From the NCBI RefSeq assembly GCF_014904705.1, contig NZ_JACZCQ010000015.1, forward strand, positions 41,846 through 105,845: DNA of 64,000 nt. The letters are read 5' to 3'. The translations under genes were made by a program, and so were the position numbers. This document shows, piece after piece, positions 17,796-27,527 of this stretch (the stretch's first letter is position 1; the number at the start of each line of letters is the position of its first letter). This DNA comes from Nisaea sediminum (GTDB taxonomy: Bacteria > Pseudomonadota > Alphaproteobacteria > Thalassobaculales > Thalassobaculaceae). The notes beneath the pieces are model-generated. The model was not told the DNA's origin and made no database searches. It worked only from the letters and a program-made list of their open reading frames with translations.

Positions 17796-19886
17796 TCAGG
17801 TCCGGATCAAGGCGTCCAGCATGACGACCCCTTTGCCGTCCTCCAGGACCAGCACGGGGTTCGCTTCAGCCTCTTCGATCCGCATGTCTGCGGCGAGTAG
17901 GGAGAGCGCGCTGACGGCTTCGGCGAGAGCTTCGAGGTCGCCTTTCGGACGGCCGCGGAATCCCCGCAGAAGCTCGAAACCCTTGACGTCGTCAAGCATC
18001 TTGCGGGCCTCTTCGAGATTGACCGGCGCCGGGCGCACGGCGCTGTCCCGGTAGATCTCGGTCATGACGCCGCCCATGGCGACGGTGACGACCGGACCGG
18101 CGACCGGATCCCTGGAGAGACCGATAAGCGCCTCGCCGAGGCCTTTTGCGAGCTCCTGAACCAGGATGCTGGACAGCCGGAAGCCGGGATGGAAGCGCTC
18201 CGCCGACGCCCGCATCGCGGCAATTGCCGCCTCGAGTTCCGACTTGTCCGCAATCCCGACCCGGATCGCGCCGGCTTCCGTCTTGTGCGGCAGGTCCGGT
18301 GAGACAAGTTTCGCAACGACGGGATAGGCGAAGGGAAGGTCATCCGGGACCGGCGCGTCGGGGGCCAGAACGAGCTGCGCGGGCCCGCGCAGCCCAAGGG
18401 TCTGGAAGGCAGCGGCCGAGGTGACTTCGTCGGCCGTGCCCGACGCGAGCCTGTCGATCAGATCCGAAGCATCTTGCGGCAGGCCTGTCCCCGGAGCCGT
18501 TGCCGGTGCCGCACCCTGCATGAGCATCGCCACGGTTTCGGCGCAGCTCTCGACCGTCCGGAAGGTCGGCACGCCGCCGGCCTCGAGCAGACGCATGCTG
18601 TCCGGGGCGTGCGGCAGGGGAAAGGCGAGCACGGGCGCTGCGTCTTCCGGCGCCTCGGCCACGGCGTCGACGATGGGTTTCACCGCCAGTTCGGGGTCGA
18701 ACTGGGCCGAGGACCCGATGGCGACGATCAACACGCCGGTTTGAGGGTCGCGGATCAGCGTCGAGACCGCTTCTTTCATCACCTCGTAGCGCGCGCCGGC
18801 CAGGGTCACGTCGACCAGTTTGCCGTGGCCGCTCGGAATGCCTTTTTCGGCGAAATGCGCTTTCGCGGCGGTACTGGCGCCCGCAATCTCGACGCCGCGG
18901 GCGCTCAGCTGATCGACCACCATGGCCCCGCCTCCGCCTGTCGTGGCGATGACGGTCGCGGTCTTCGGACGGTTCGGCTGCAGGCGGGCCTTGGCGAGCG
19001 CCCCCGGCGCCTCCAGCAGGGTTTCGAGCTGTTCCGCCTTGCGGATGCCGATGCTGCGGAGGAGGGCGTCGACCGCTTCCGCCGACCCTGTCAGCGCGCC
19101 GGTATGGGAGACGGAGAGCGCCTGGCCTTCTTCCGACTTGCCGATCATGTAGGCGACCACAGGCTTGCCCGCCGCATGCGCCTTCGCGGCGAATGCGGCC
19201 AGAGCCCCCCGGTTCCGGATCGTCTCCATGAACAGCAGGAAGCCGTCGATTCCGTCATGGTCGACCAGGATCTCGCCGATCTCGCCGATCCCGGCCGCGG
19301 CCTCGTTGCCGACGGATACGAAGGTGGAGAACGCGATATCGCGCGCCGCGCCCCGGCTGAGCAGGGTGCCGATCACGCTGCCGCTCTGGGAGATCACCGC
19401 CAGCCGGCCGCGTCCGATCTCCGCCGCGCCGAAAGCGGCATTGGTGGTCGCGGCAAAGCCCGACGCCGTATGCACCACTCCCATGGAGTTGGGGCCTATC
19501 AGCAGCATCCCGGCATCTTCGGCGATGCGGCGCACCTCCTGCTGCCGGCGTTCGCCCTCTTCCCCGGCCTCGGCGAAACCGTCTGCGAGGATCGCAACGA
19601 TTTTGACGCCGGCCGTCGCGCAGTCTTTCAGGGCCTCGATCGCGGGGTCTGCATCGAGCAGAATATAGGCGAAATCAATCGGTTCCGGGATGGCTGAGAC
19701 GGACGGCCAGGCCTTCTCTCCGAGCACCGTGTCGCGTGCAGGATTGACCGGATAGATCCGGCCCGCAAAGCCATGCCGTTTCAGAAACCGCATTGGCCGC
19801 GCCGTGAGTTTCGTCTCCGTATTCGAAGCGCCAACGATCGCGATGGATGCCGGGGAAACGAGGGCGTCGAGCAGGGCGGCGGGCAT
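17796..19886 (-). CDS. NDP-forming acyl-CoA synthetase (acetate-CoA ligase family)
   Basis: A 696-residue cytoplasmic enzyme joining a carboxylate and CoA at the cost of ATP, via phosphohistidine. Order: CoA-binding Rossmann domain (SIAIVGASNTETK, about 10-130), succinyl-CoA ligase-like domains with the SHTGAL histidine, then a C-terminal ATP-grasp domain (YPVVAKLVSPDLPHKTEAGAI, VTVAMGGVMTEIYRD). Alpha and beta parts are fused in the usual single-chain order. Upstream in-frame starts exist (19943, 19988), but the conserved part begins at the ATG at 19886. The acyl substrate is not determined. It is divergent from the glycosyltransferase gene. Confidence 0.88.
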   Translation of the reverse strand: MPAALLDALVSPASIAIVGASNTETKLTARPMRFLKRHGFAGRIYPVNPARDTVLGEKAWPSVSAIPEPIDFAYILLDADPAIEALKDCATAGVKIVAILADGFAEAGEEGERRQQEVRRIAEDAGMLLIGPNSMGVVHTASGFAATTNAAFGAAEIGRGRLAVISQSGSVIGTLLSRGAARDIAFSTFVSVGNEAAAGIGEIGEILVDHDGIDGFLLFMETIRNRGALAAFAAKAHAAGKPVVAYMIGKSEEGQALSVSHTGALTGSAEAVDALLRSIGIRKAEQLETLLEAPGALAKARLQPNRPKTATVIATTGGGGAMVVDQLSARGVEIAGASTAAKAHFAEKGIPSGHGKLVDVTLAGARYEVMKEAVSTLIRDPQTGVLIVAIGSSAQFDPELAVKPIVDAVAEAPEDAAPVLAFPLPHAPDSMRLLEAGGVPTFRTVESCAETVAMLMQGAAPATAPGTGLPQDASDLIDRLASGTADEVTSAAAFQTLGLRGPAQLVLAPDAPVPDDLPFAYPVVAKLVSPDLPHKTEAGAIRVGIADKSELEAAIAAMRASAERFHPGFRLSSILVQELAKGLGEALIGLSRDPVAGPVVTVAMGGVMTEIYRDSAVRPAPVNLEEARKMLDDVKGFELLRGFRGRPKGDLEALAEAVSALSLLAADMRIEEAEANPVLVLEDGKGVVMLDALIRT

Positions 19887-20066
19887 GGGGAGACGGTCCG
19901 TGTGAGCTGCAATCGGGAAAGGCGGGTCAGGCGAACAGATCATGCCGCGCGGCGGGGCAATCTGACAAGTCGCGGTCCCGCAAGGCAAAAAGCTTCTGCA
20001 ATCTTCATCCCGGCACGGTAAAAGCTAGATGCGTGAAAACGTGCCTGAACGAAGGGACAATCTCGA

Positions 20067-22451
20067 GTGGATCTACAGGCGCTAGTAAACGACGCCTTCG
20101 CACGGCACCAGTCGGGCCGGCTCGACGAGGCACTCCGCCTCTACCGTACGGTTCTCGCCGTGCACCCGCCGATCGCGCTCGTGCTCTCTCTTGCCGGTGA
20201 TGCGGCGACCACGTCCGGCGATGCCGCATCCGGCAGGGCCTTGCTACGCCGGGCCCTCGCCCTGGAGCCGCACAAGAGCTCGTTCCGCCAGCTCCTCGCT
20301 TTCGCAGAGGCCTCGCTCGGGAACATCGTTGCGGCCGAAGACAATTATGCTGCCGCCGTCGAGTTCGATCCCGGCAATCTCTCCGCAATGAGCGACTGGG
20401 CCAACCTGATCCGTGTCCGTCATCCGGAGAAAGCGCGTGCCCTTGTGCGCAAATGCGTTCTGGCCGACCCTGGGAGCGCGTCTCAGTTGAGGCATCTGGC
20501 CGAACTCACTGTGCCCGGAAACCGCAAGTCCGGCCTGCGCATGCTATCCAAAGTCACGATCCTGAAGCCGTCCGACGAGACCGCCTGGAGAGGGATAGGT
20601 CTTGTCGAACTCGCTGAACAGGCTGGTGGGGCGGCAACGCGCTCCCTGAAGAGAAGCCTTGTCCTCGCGCCGGCGGATGCAGCGGCGTATACCAGGCTTG
20701 CGGGCGCCGACGGGGACGCGCAGACCGCTCCGGAGCTTATGAATATTCTGCGATGGGCTTTGACCCTCGATCATCGGAATGCCGAAGCCTGGCTGTCGCT
20801 TTCGAACATCTTGCACGGGGTGGACCGCAAGGAGGAGGCCGGTCTCGGTTTCCGCCGGGCGATCCTGCTCCACCCGGGTCACCCTATCGCCGTTGGCAAT
20901 AGCCTCGTTCTGGCGGCGGAGATCCATACCTCCAGCAGCGCCGAGATCCGCGCCGGTTACAGGCGGGCCCGCTGCATCAATCCGGTCCAGGTCTCGACAC
21001 TCGTCAACTACACCAAGTTTCTTGTCGAGCAGGGCGCTCTTGGCGAGGCGATCGAGGCCGCACGGAGTGCGATGGTCGCCGGGGACGCGGATCTGGACAT
21101 GTTCATAGGGCTCGCCAACGGACATCGCCAATCTCGCCAACACGCAGCGGCCGAGCTTTGTCTCAGACGGGCGGCAACGGTTTTCCCCGATGCCGGAAAT
21201 GTTCAGTCCGGTCTGATCATGGGGCATAATTATGAAACAGGCGTCAGCGCGGAGTCCCTCTATCGGCGGCATAGGGACTGGGCCGAACGGTGCGCACCGG
21301 CGGAAGAACCGCTGTCTTACGACGTCGATCTCCGTCCAGATCGCCAACTCCATCTCGGGTTCCTCTCCCCCGATCTGAAGCGCCATCCCGTCGGGTTTTT
21401 CATGATGCCGATACTCAGGTATCTCGACCGCACGGGGTTCCGCATTTCCATATATTCGGATCTCGCTAAGGAAGATCTTTTCACCGAAGAATTGCGCCGC
21501 CATGCCGAGGCCTGGCACGACACGAGCCGGGTTCCGGATTCCGAGCTGCGGCAGCGGATCATGGATGACCGAGTCGATATCCTCTTCGATCTGGCGGGAC
21601 ATTCTGCCGGGAACCGGATGCGGCTGTTCGCCCGGAGAGCGGCCCCTTTGCAGATGACCTGGATGGGGTATGTCGGGACGACCGGATTGACGACGATGGA
21701 TTACCTCGTCACGGACCGGTTTCAGACCGCGCCGGGAACCGAGCAGTTCTACTCCGAGAAATGGCTGGTTCTGCCTGACGACTATATCTGCTTCTTTCCC
21801 CCGCCCACCGCACCGCGCGTTGCTCCCGCGCCGGTCCTGACGAACGGGTTTGTGACCTTCGGAAGCTTCAATAACCCGGCGAAACTGACGGATGAAACGC
21901 TGGCGCTCTGGTGCGACGTGCTTGAGGCGGTTCCGGCTGCCCGGCTGCTGTTGTCCTACCGCGGCTTCGACGATCCGGGCATTCAAGCCGGAATTCGGGG
22001 GTTTCTCGCAGCGCGGGGCATCTCGCCCGAGCTGGTTTCTTTCGAAACCAACCGGTTCCACGAGGAATTTCTCGGTGGCTACGGCGAAATTGATATCGCT
22101 CTCGACACGCTGCCTTATTCCGGCGGCCTGACGACCTGCGAGGCGCTCTGGATGGGGGTTCCGGTCGTGACGCTCGCCACGCAGGACCATTTCGCCGGCC
22201 GACATTCGCTCAGTCATTTGAGCAACGCCGGATTTTCGAGCTGGGCCGCCCGCAGCCGGGAGGATTTCGTGGGGCTGTCGAAGGCCCTTGCCTCGGATCA
22301 CCACCGCCTGGGGCAGATCCGCCTCTCTCTCCGTAACGCAGTTGCCGCATCCCCGCTCTGCGATGGCCAGCGCTATGCGCGCAATGTCGAGGTGCGGCTG
22401 AAGGACGCTTGGGCGGGTATTTGTGCTGCAACCGATCGCGTGGCTCGTTAA
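20067..22451 (+). CDS. TPR protein O-GlcNAc transferase (SPINDLY-type)
   Basis: A 794-residue protein with a GTG start at 20067 preceded by GAAGGGA. Residues 1-390 are tetratricopeptide-like helical repeats (HQSGRLDEALRLYRTVLAVHP and successors). Residues 410-790 are a Glyco_transf_41 domain: LHLGFLSPDLKRHPVG, DILFDLAGHSAGNR, MTWMGYVGTTG, VTFGSFNNPAKL and ALDTLPYSGGLTTCEALWMGVPVVT. The family transfers GlcNAc from UDP-GlcNAc, or a related sugar, to Ser/Thr of proteins. Bacterial relatives modify flagellins or unknown targets. No flagellar or glycan genes are adjacent, so the target is unknown. Confidence 0.9.
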   Translation: MDLQALVNDAFARHQSGRLDEALRLYRTVLAVHPPIALVLSLAGDAATTSGDAASGRALLRRALALEPHKSSFRQLLAFAEASLGNIVAAEDNYAAAVEFDPGNLSAMSDWANLIRVRHPEKARALVRKCVLADPGSASQLRHLAELTVPGNRKSGLRMLSKVTILKPSDETAWRGIGLVELAEQAGGAATRSLKRSLVLAPADAAAYTRLAGADGDAQTAPELMNILRWALTLDHRNAEAWLSLSNILHGVDRKEEAGLGFRRAILLHPGHPIAVGNSLVLAAEIHTSSSAEIRAGYRRARCINPVQVSTLVNYTKFLVEQGALGEAIEAARSAMVAGDADLDMFIGLANGHRQSRQHAAAELCLRRAATVFPDAGNVQSGLIMGHNYETGVSAESLYRRHRDWAERCAPAEEPLSYDVDLRPDRQLHLGFLSPDLKRHPVGFFMMPILRYLDRTGFRISIYSDLAKEDLFTEELRRHAEAWHDTSRVPDSELRQRIMDDRVDILFDLAGHSAGNRMRLFARRAAPLQMTWMGYVGTTGLTTMDYLVTDRFQTAPGTEQFYSEKWLVLPDDYICFFPPPTAPRVAPAPVLTNGFVTFGSFNNPAKLTDETLALWCDVLEAVPAARLLLSYRGFDDPGIQAGIRGFLAARGISPELVSFETNRFHEEFLGGYGEIDIALDTLPYSGGLTTCEALWMGVPVVTLATQDHFAGRHSLSHLSNAGFSSWAARSREDFVGLSKALASDHHRLGQIRLSLRNAVAASPLCDGQRYARNVEVRLKDAWAGICAATDRVAR

Positions 22452-22577
22452 TCGTTAGTTCAGTTTTAGCATGTATTTCTGCAGGCAACGCTTTCCCGAG
22501 CGGCGCATTCGGGTGGCGGAACATTGAGGGGAAGCCCGTATCGTGTTTTTTTGGGGCGGGCGGTGCTTGGTATCGAG

Positions 22578-24164
22578 ATGTCTGAAGAAGATCTGAATAT
22601 TCTCGACTTCATCGTTGACGATACAACTGTGTCTGCCAGTTGCGCGGAGCCTTGGAAAGTTCTCATCGTCGATGACGACCATGACGTCGCAGCGACCACG
22701 TCGCTTGTGCTGCGCGATGTCGAGGTCGAGGGGCGTCCGCTCAATCTGCTGTCGGCATATTCCGCGGCGGAAGCGAAGAGACTCTTATCCGAGCATCCGG
22801 ACGTCGGGCTTGCGCTGATCGACGTGGTCATGGAGACACCCAATGCCGGTCTCGACCTTATCCGCTATATCCGCGAGGACATGGGCAACAAGCTGATCCG
22901 CCTCGTCGTCCGCACCGGCCAGCCCGGCCATGCTCCGGAACAGAGCGTGATCACCGACTACGATATCAGCGATTACAAGGAAAAGACCGAGCTGAGCGCG
23001 CAGAAACTTTTCTCGCTGGCCTATGCCGGCTTGCGTTCCTATCAGCAATTTCTGGCGATGGAACAGAGCCGGCGCGGACTGATGAAGGTCCTGCAGGCCT
23101 CCACCGCACTTTTCGAGCAACCGACCCTGGACGGCTTCGCCGACGGTATTCTGGAAAACCTCGAATCCCTTGCGAACATGCACCGTGGCGCGGGAGGCAA
23201 GATCGGATCGTCGGCGGTCCTCGCGGTGGCTAACGAGAACAGCGGTTCGGCTGAAAACTATGACGTAGTCGCGGGGCACGGAGCCGGCGCGGGTGCGCGC
23301 AACCTCGCAGAAATGGGGTTGGGCGCGACCGACAAGCGATTGATCCGAGAGCTCGCAAAGCGTGGACCGGGGATTCATACCAGCCGCAGCGAGGATGCGC
23401 TTCTCGCCGGTATCGTCGGCCGCGGCGGCCAGACCAGCCTGCTCTTCCTTCCCGAACTGCAGAATCTCGACGGTCCGGACGCACAGATCGTCGAAGTGTT
23501 CATCGGACAGGTTCTGACCGCGTTCGAAAATCTGCGTCTGCACGACCAGACGGAGCGGGCGCAGCGCGAAATCGTGCTGCGTCTCGGCGAGGCGGTCGAG
23601 ACCCGGTCCGGAGAAACCGGACGGCATGTGTCGCGCGTGGCGCTTTATGCGCGGGAGATCGCGGACAAGATCGGCCTTTCCACCGAACGCTCGGAACTCC
23701 TGTTCAGGGCGGCTCCGCTGCACGATATCGGCAAGATCGGAATTCCGGACGCCATTCTCTGCAAGCCGGGAAAACTCGACCCGGACGAATGGGAGGCGAT
23801 GAAGGAGCACACGACGATCGGGTACGAAATGCTTCGGACCTCGGATATGCCGATCCTGCGGCTCGCGGCTCGTATCGCTCTCGAGCATCATGAGAAATGG
23901 GCCGGTGGCGGCTATCCGAACAATCTGGAAGGCGAGGACATTTCGGTGGAAGGCCGGATCGTCGGGCTGGTCGACGTGTTCGATGCCCTGACATCGGAGC
24001 GGGTCTACAAGAAAGCGTGGCCGGTCGAGCGCGCGGTCAAGCTGATACGCGACGAGCGGGGCAAGCATTTCGATCCTCGGGTCGTCGATGCCTTCATGGA
24101 CAACTTGGCCGCAATGATCGATATCAGAACGACATATGCAGACGAAGAGCTGGCACGCGCCTGA
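22578..24164 (+). CDS. response regulator with DUF3369 and HD-GYP phosphodiesterase
   Basis: A 528-residue signalling protein. A receiver domain (about 30-150) has the acceptor Asp82 in LIDVV and the conserved Lys in DYKEKTE. DUF3369 follows (about 175-330). An HD-GYP domain holds His382-Asp383 (HDIGKIGIPD), HHEKW and Gly445-Tyr446-Pro447. All key residues are present, so it should degrade cyclic di-GMP, with activity set by phosphorylation. The ATG at 22578 is chosen; TTG 22524 and GTG 22563 are in-frame alternatives with no better ribosome binding site. The histidine kinase gene begins 35 bp downstream and is its likely partner. Confidence 0.92.
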   Translation: MSEEDLNILDFIVDDTTVSASCAEPWKVLIVDDDHDVAATTSLVLRDVEVEGRPLNLLSAYSAAEAKRLLSEHPDVGLALIDVVMETPNAGLDLIRYIREDMGNKLIRLVVRTGQPGHAPEQSVITDYDISDYKEKTELSAQKLFSLAYAGLRSYQQFLAMEQSRRGLMKVLQASTALFEQPTLDGFADGILENLESLANMHRGAGGKIGSSAVLAVANENSGSAENYDVVAGHGAGAGARNLAEMGLGATDKRLIRELAKRGPGIHTSRSEDALLAGIVGRGGQTSLLFLPELQNLDGPDAQIVEVFIGQVLTAFENLRLHDQTERAQREIVLRLGEAVETRSGETGRHVSRVALYAREIADKIGLSTERSELLFRAAPLHDIGKIGIPDAILCKPGKLDPDEWEAMKEHTTIGYEMLRTSDMPILRLAARIALEHHEKWAGGGYPNNLEGEDISVEGRIVGLVDVFDALTSERVYKKAWPVERAVKLIRDERGKHFDPRVVDAFMDNLAAMIDIRTTYADEELARA

Positions 24165-24199
24165 CGGCCAAAGTACCTAGTGCCGGAGTGAGGCTCTGA

Positions 24200-27100
24200 A
24201 TGGGCAACCAGGCGGCTTCCATGCGATATCGACCTGAGATCGAGGACTATTTCTTCGAATGGCGGTGCGACCATCGTGGTGCCCTGACCCATCTTTCCGG
24301 CAACTTCCGGGCCCTGACCGGACTTGATCCATCGAAACTGATCGGTCGCGCGCCGCCCGGGATGATCGAGGCGATGCGGTCGGCGGCGGGCCGGAACTTA
24401 CCGTTCCGAGGCCTGCATGTGACGTTCTCTGACGGCGGCGCGACCAGGACAATTCTTCTGAATGGCGGCCTTGCTGATCCTGCCCGTTCGGGAGTGGGCG
24501 AGTTTCACGGCTACGGGTTCTGTCCCGACAAGGCCGAGTCTGAGACGGACGAGGACGAGGTCGATCTTTCCGGCTGTGGGATCGACCGGTCGACGATTCT
24601 CGATCGTGCCCAGAAACTCGGCAAGATCGGCTATTCGATCATGGAGCAAAGGACGGGAGACGTCGTTTTCCACGGACCGATGCGGGAGATCCTGGGCATT
24701 CCGGATGGCCGTATCTCGCTCGAGGAGATCAGGGCTCGTCTCTTGCCGGAAGACGTTGCGGTTTACGACGCCGCGCGGCAGGAAGCCTTCGAGACGGGCC
24801 GGCCGGTGCTCGCCGAACTCCGCTATGGTAGGGACCGGACGGATTGCAAACATGTGCGTCTGCAGTTCGAGCCGGTTATCTCCAGCGACGGCTCGGTCGG
24901 ATCGCTCTTCACCGTTCATCAGGACATCACCGAACACCGCTCGGCCGAGAAGGCCCTGGTGCGCGCACAGGAACTTGGGCGCATGGGCCATTGGCGGCGA
25001 TATGAAACCGGCGAAGAACCCTATTGGTCCGACACGCTGCTTGAGATTTTTGGCGTTAAGGAGTTGCGCGATCGGGGTGAACTTCCTCAGAGATTTGCCT
25101 CTCGGCTCATACATCCAGACGATCGTCCGGATTACATCGCCTTGCGAGATGCGGCGGCGAGGGCCGGTCAGGACTATGAAGCGGTCGTTCGGGTAACCCG
25201 TCCCGATGGCAAGATGGTCTGGGTGGAGATCAGGGGGCACCCGATCGTCGACAGTGAAGGGAATTTGTTCGGAACGCTTGGCACGGTTCAAGACGTCACT
25301 ACGTTCAAGCAGCTGGAACAGGAGATCCTGCAGAGAGATCAATGGTTCAAGCGTGCGCAGAGGCTCGGCGGCCTGGGTCACTGGGCTTTCGATCCCGAAG
25401 AAAGGCGGATCTATTTTTCGGAACAGTCGCAAATCACATTTGGCTGTCCCGGCAGCGAGTACCTGACCTTTCGGGAAGCGATTGATCGAATCCATCCGGA
25501 CGATCACGTCGTTTTCGAGCGAATGCGCGAAAAAGTCGCGAAAGGCGAGCCAGGGTTTGAATTCGAACTCCGTGTGATACGGAAGGGCGGATCGATGGCT
25601 CATCTCCGGATATCCGCCGAATTTGACTTTGCAGATGACGGCCGCCTGAAACGCACCTTCGGTGTGATGTCGGACGTGACCCGGCTCGTCGAGGCCGAAG
25701 CGGCCCGCCGCGATGCCGAAGCCGTCATGACGGACATTTTCGAGAATGCGGACTCCGGAATTCTCGTTCGAGACCTGTCAGGCCGGTTCATCCGGGTCAA
25801 TACTCGTGCGGCGATCCAGCTCGGTCTACGGATGGACGACATCCTCGGCCATACGGTCGACGAGGTGCTTGCCCAGAGCGATCGCATGGAATCCGCCAAG
25901 CAACTCAACGATGCGGCTCTGAGGGTGACCGCCACACGCGGCTCGGTCACCTACGATTATAGTTTCGTGCCGAAAGCGGGAGGGCCTTCGACACAAATCC
26001 GTGTGGTGAATTTCGCCATTTCAGGGCGTGACGGCGCGATCCTAGCCATTGCGAGCATGCGATACGACATCACCGAATTCGTTCAGGCCCAGACGGCTCT
26101 GAAAGGCCTCAACGAGAGCCTCGAACAAACCATCCGGACGCGTACCAAGGAGTTGCGCGAAAGCGAGGAGCGGTTCCGCAATATTGCGTCGGCATCGGCC
26201 GACTGGCTCTGGGAACTCGACGCGGATCTCAAGATGGTTTGGTGCTCGGAGAACTTCTTCGAGATAACCGAGCGCAAGGCCGAGGAGTACCTGGGCAAAC
26301 CGCTCCTCTCCCTCGTCTCGGATCAGGAGCGCTTTGTCGACCAGCGCGAAGCCTGGGACTCGTTTGAGGAAAAGGTAGGGTCGCGCAGCCCGGTCCGCGG
26401 CCTCGAGATTGAGCGGCAATATCCGTCGGGAAACCGCACGATCCGCATCAATGCCAAGCCAATTTGGATAGACGGCGTCTTTGCCGGATACCAGGGCTCG
26501 ACAACGGACATTACCGAACTGAAGCAAGCGCAGAACCGATTGATCGAAACGGAACGCCTCGCGTCGCTGGGCGGCCTTGTCGCGGGGATATCCCATGAAA
26601 TCAATACGCCGGTCGGGGCCAGCTATACAGTTGTCACGAAACTGACGCGCTCGCTCCTCGAACTTAGCACGGCCTACGAGACGCGAAGTATCAGCCAGTC
26701 TCTGTTCGCGCGGGTCATGACGGAGCTGCAGGAAGGGCTCGGGATCATCCAGCGCGGGCTGGAGCGGACCTCCGAACTGATTTCTCATTTCAAGCAGGTC
26801 GCGGTCGACCAGACCAGCCATAAGCGCAGGTCGTTCGAGCTGGCCGACCTGACACGGGACATCGTGGCGACGATGGAGGCGACGATATCCGGGCGCGACA
26901 TCGCGATCGTCGCGAGCGTGCCCGAGGGTATCGAACTTGATTCCTATCCCGGGCCTCTCGGGCAGGTAATGATCAACCTGATCCAGAACTCGGTCCTTCA
27001 TGCCTTCGATCAGGACGTCGGGATCTCCTCCCGGATCGACGTCACGGCCTCTCTCGAAGACGCCGGCTCGCTGTCCCTCACCGTCTCTGACAACGGGAAA

Positions 27101-27328
27101 GGAATGTCCGCGAAAGTCGTGCGCCGGGTGTTTGAGCCGTTCTTCACCACGCGGTTCGGGAGCGGCGGGAGCGGGCTCGGCATGCATCTGGTCTATTCGA
27201 TCGTGCACACCGTTCTCGGAGGCGACGTGTCGGTTTCCTCCGAGCCTGGGAAAGGCACGAAGGTGGTTATTTCGATACCGCTCGTCGCGCCCGAGGTCTC
27301 TGAACAAGAGACTCAAGCCGACGCTTAA
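24200..27328 (+). CDS. multi-PAS sensor histidine kinase
   Basis: A 1042-residue soluble kinase with no membrane segment. About five PAS/PAC units fill residues 1-770; PAC-type ends are VHQDITEHR, VQDVTTFKQ, VMSDVTRLV, MRYDITEFV and STDITELKQ. A HisKA-type helix carries His799 in GISHEINTP. The ATPase domain has the N box (Asn930 in LIQNSVLHA), DNGKGM and GGSGLGMHLVYSIV. It lacks its own receiver and follows the HD-GYP regulator by 35 bp, so I infer a two-component pair controlling cyclic di-GMP. The ligand (redox, light or gas) is unknown. Confidence 0.92.
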   Translation: MGNQAASMRYRPEIEDYFFEWRCDHRGALTHLSGNFRALTGLDPSKLIGRAPPGMIEAMRSAAGRNLPFRGLHVTFSDGGATRTILLNGGLADPARSGVGEFHGYGFCPDKAESETDEDEVDLSGCGIDRSTILDRAQKLGKIGYSIMEQRTGDVVFHGPMREILGIPDGRISLEEIRARLLPEDVAVYDAARQEAFETGRPVLAELRYGRDRTDCKHVRLQFEPVISSDGSVGSLFTVHQDITEHRSAEKALVRAQELGRMGHWRRYETGEEPYWSDTLLEIFGVKELRDRGELPQRFASRLIHPDDRPDYIALRDAAARAGQDYEAVVRVTRPDGKMVWVEIRGHPIVDSEGNLFGTLGTVQDVTTFKQLEQEILQRDQWFKRAQRLGGLGHWAFDPEERRIYFSEQSQITFGCPGSEYLTFREAIDRIHPDDHVVFERMREKVAKGEPGFEFELRVIRKGGSMAHLRISAEFDFADDGRLKRTFGVMSDVTRLVEAEAARRDAEAVMTDIFENADSGILVRDLSGRFIRVNTRAAIQLGLRMDDILGHTVDEVLAQSDRMESAKQLNDAALRVTATRGSVTYDYSFVPKAGGPSTQIRVVNFAISGRDGAILAIASMRYDITEFVQAQTALKGLNESLEQTIRTRTKELRESEERFRNIASASADWLWELDADLKMVWCSENFFEITERKAEEYLGKPLLSLVSDQERFVDQREAWDSFEEKVGSRSPVRGLEIERQYPSGNRTIRINAKPIWIDGVFAGYQGSTTDITELKQAQNRLIETERLASLGGLVAGISHEINTPVGASYTVVTKLTRSLLELSTAYETRSISQSLFARVMTELQEGLGIIQRGLERTSELISHFKQVAVDQTSHKRRSFELADLTRDIVATMEATISGRDIAIVASVPEGIELDSYPGPLGQVMINLIQNSVLHAFDQDVGISSRIDVTASLEDAGSLSLTVSDNGKGMSAKVVRRVFEPFFTTRFGSGGSGLGMHLVYSIVHTVLGGDVSVSSEPGKGTKVVISIPLVAPEVSEQETQADA

Positions 27329-27442
27329 TTATTTTAAGCTTCAAATAATTTTTGCCCGCGATTAGTCTTCAAAAATGCGATCCGTCATTTTCGGAAGCCT
27401 CTCGGCGTTCCGAGGATCGGGATTGCCAAGAACGCAAGTATA

Positions 27443-27478
27443 ATGCAACTTCGTACCAAGGTGTGCACTATGTTGCAT
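27443..27478. promoter_or_regulatory. inverted repeat upstream of the ABC importer operon
   Basis: ATGCAAC at 27443-27449 and GTTGCAT at 27472-27478 are perfect inverted 7-mers 22 bases apart, 50 bp before the start codon of the binding protein. A TATAAT hexamer overlaps the left arm, so a regulator bound here could control the promoter. No clear -35 box is seen. Confidence 0.4.
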
Positions 27479-27527
27479 ATCGGGGGCAGTGGCATCCGTG
27501 CCGCATCACTCTGGGAGGCTTAGTAGA

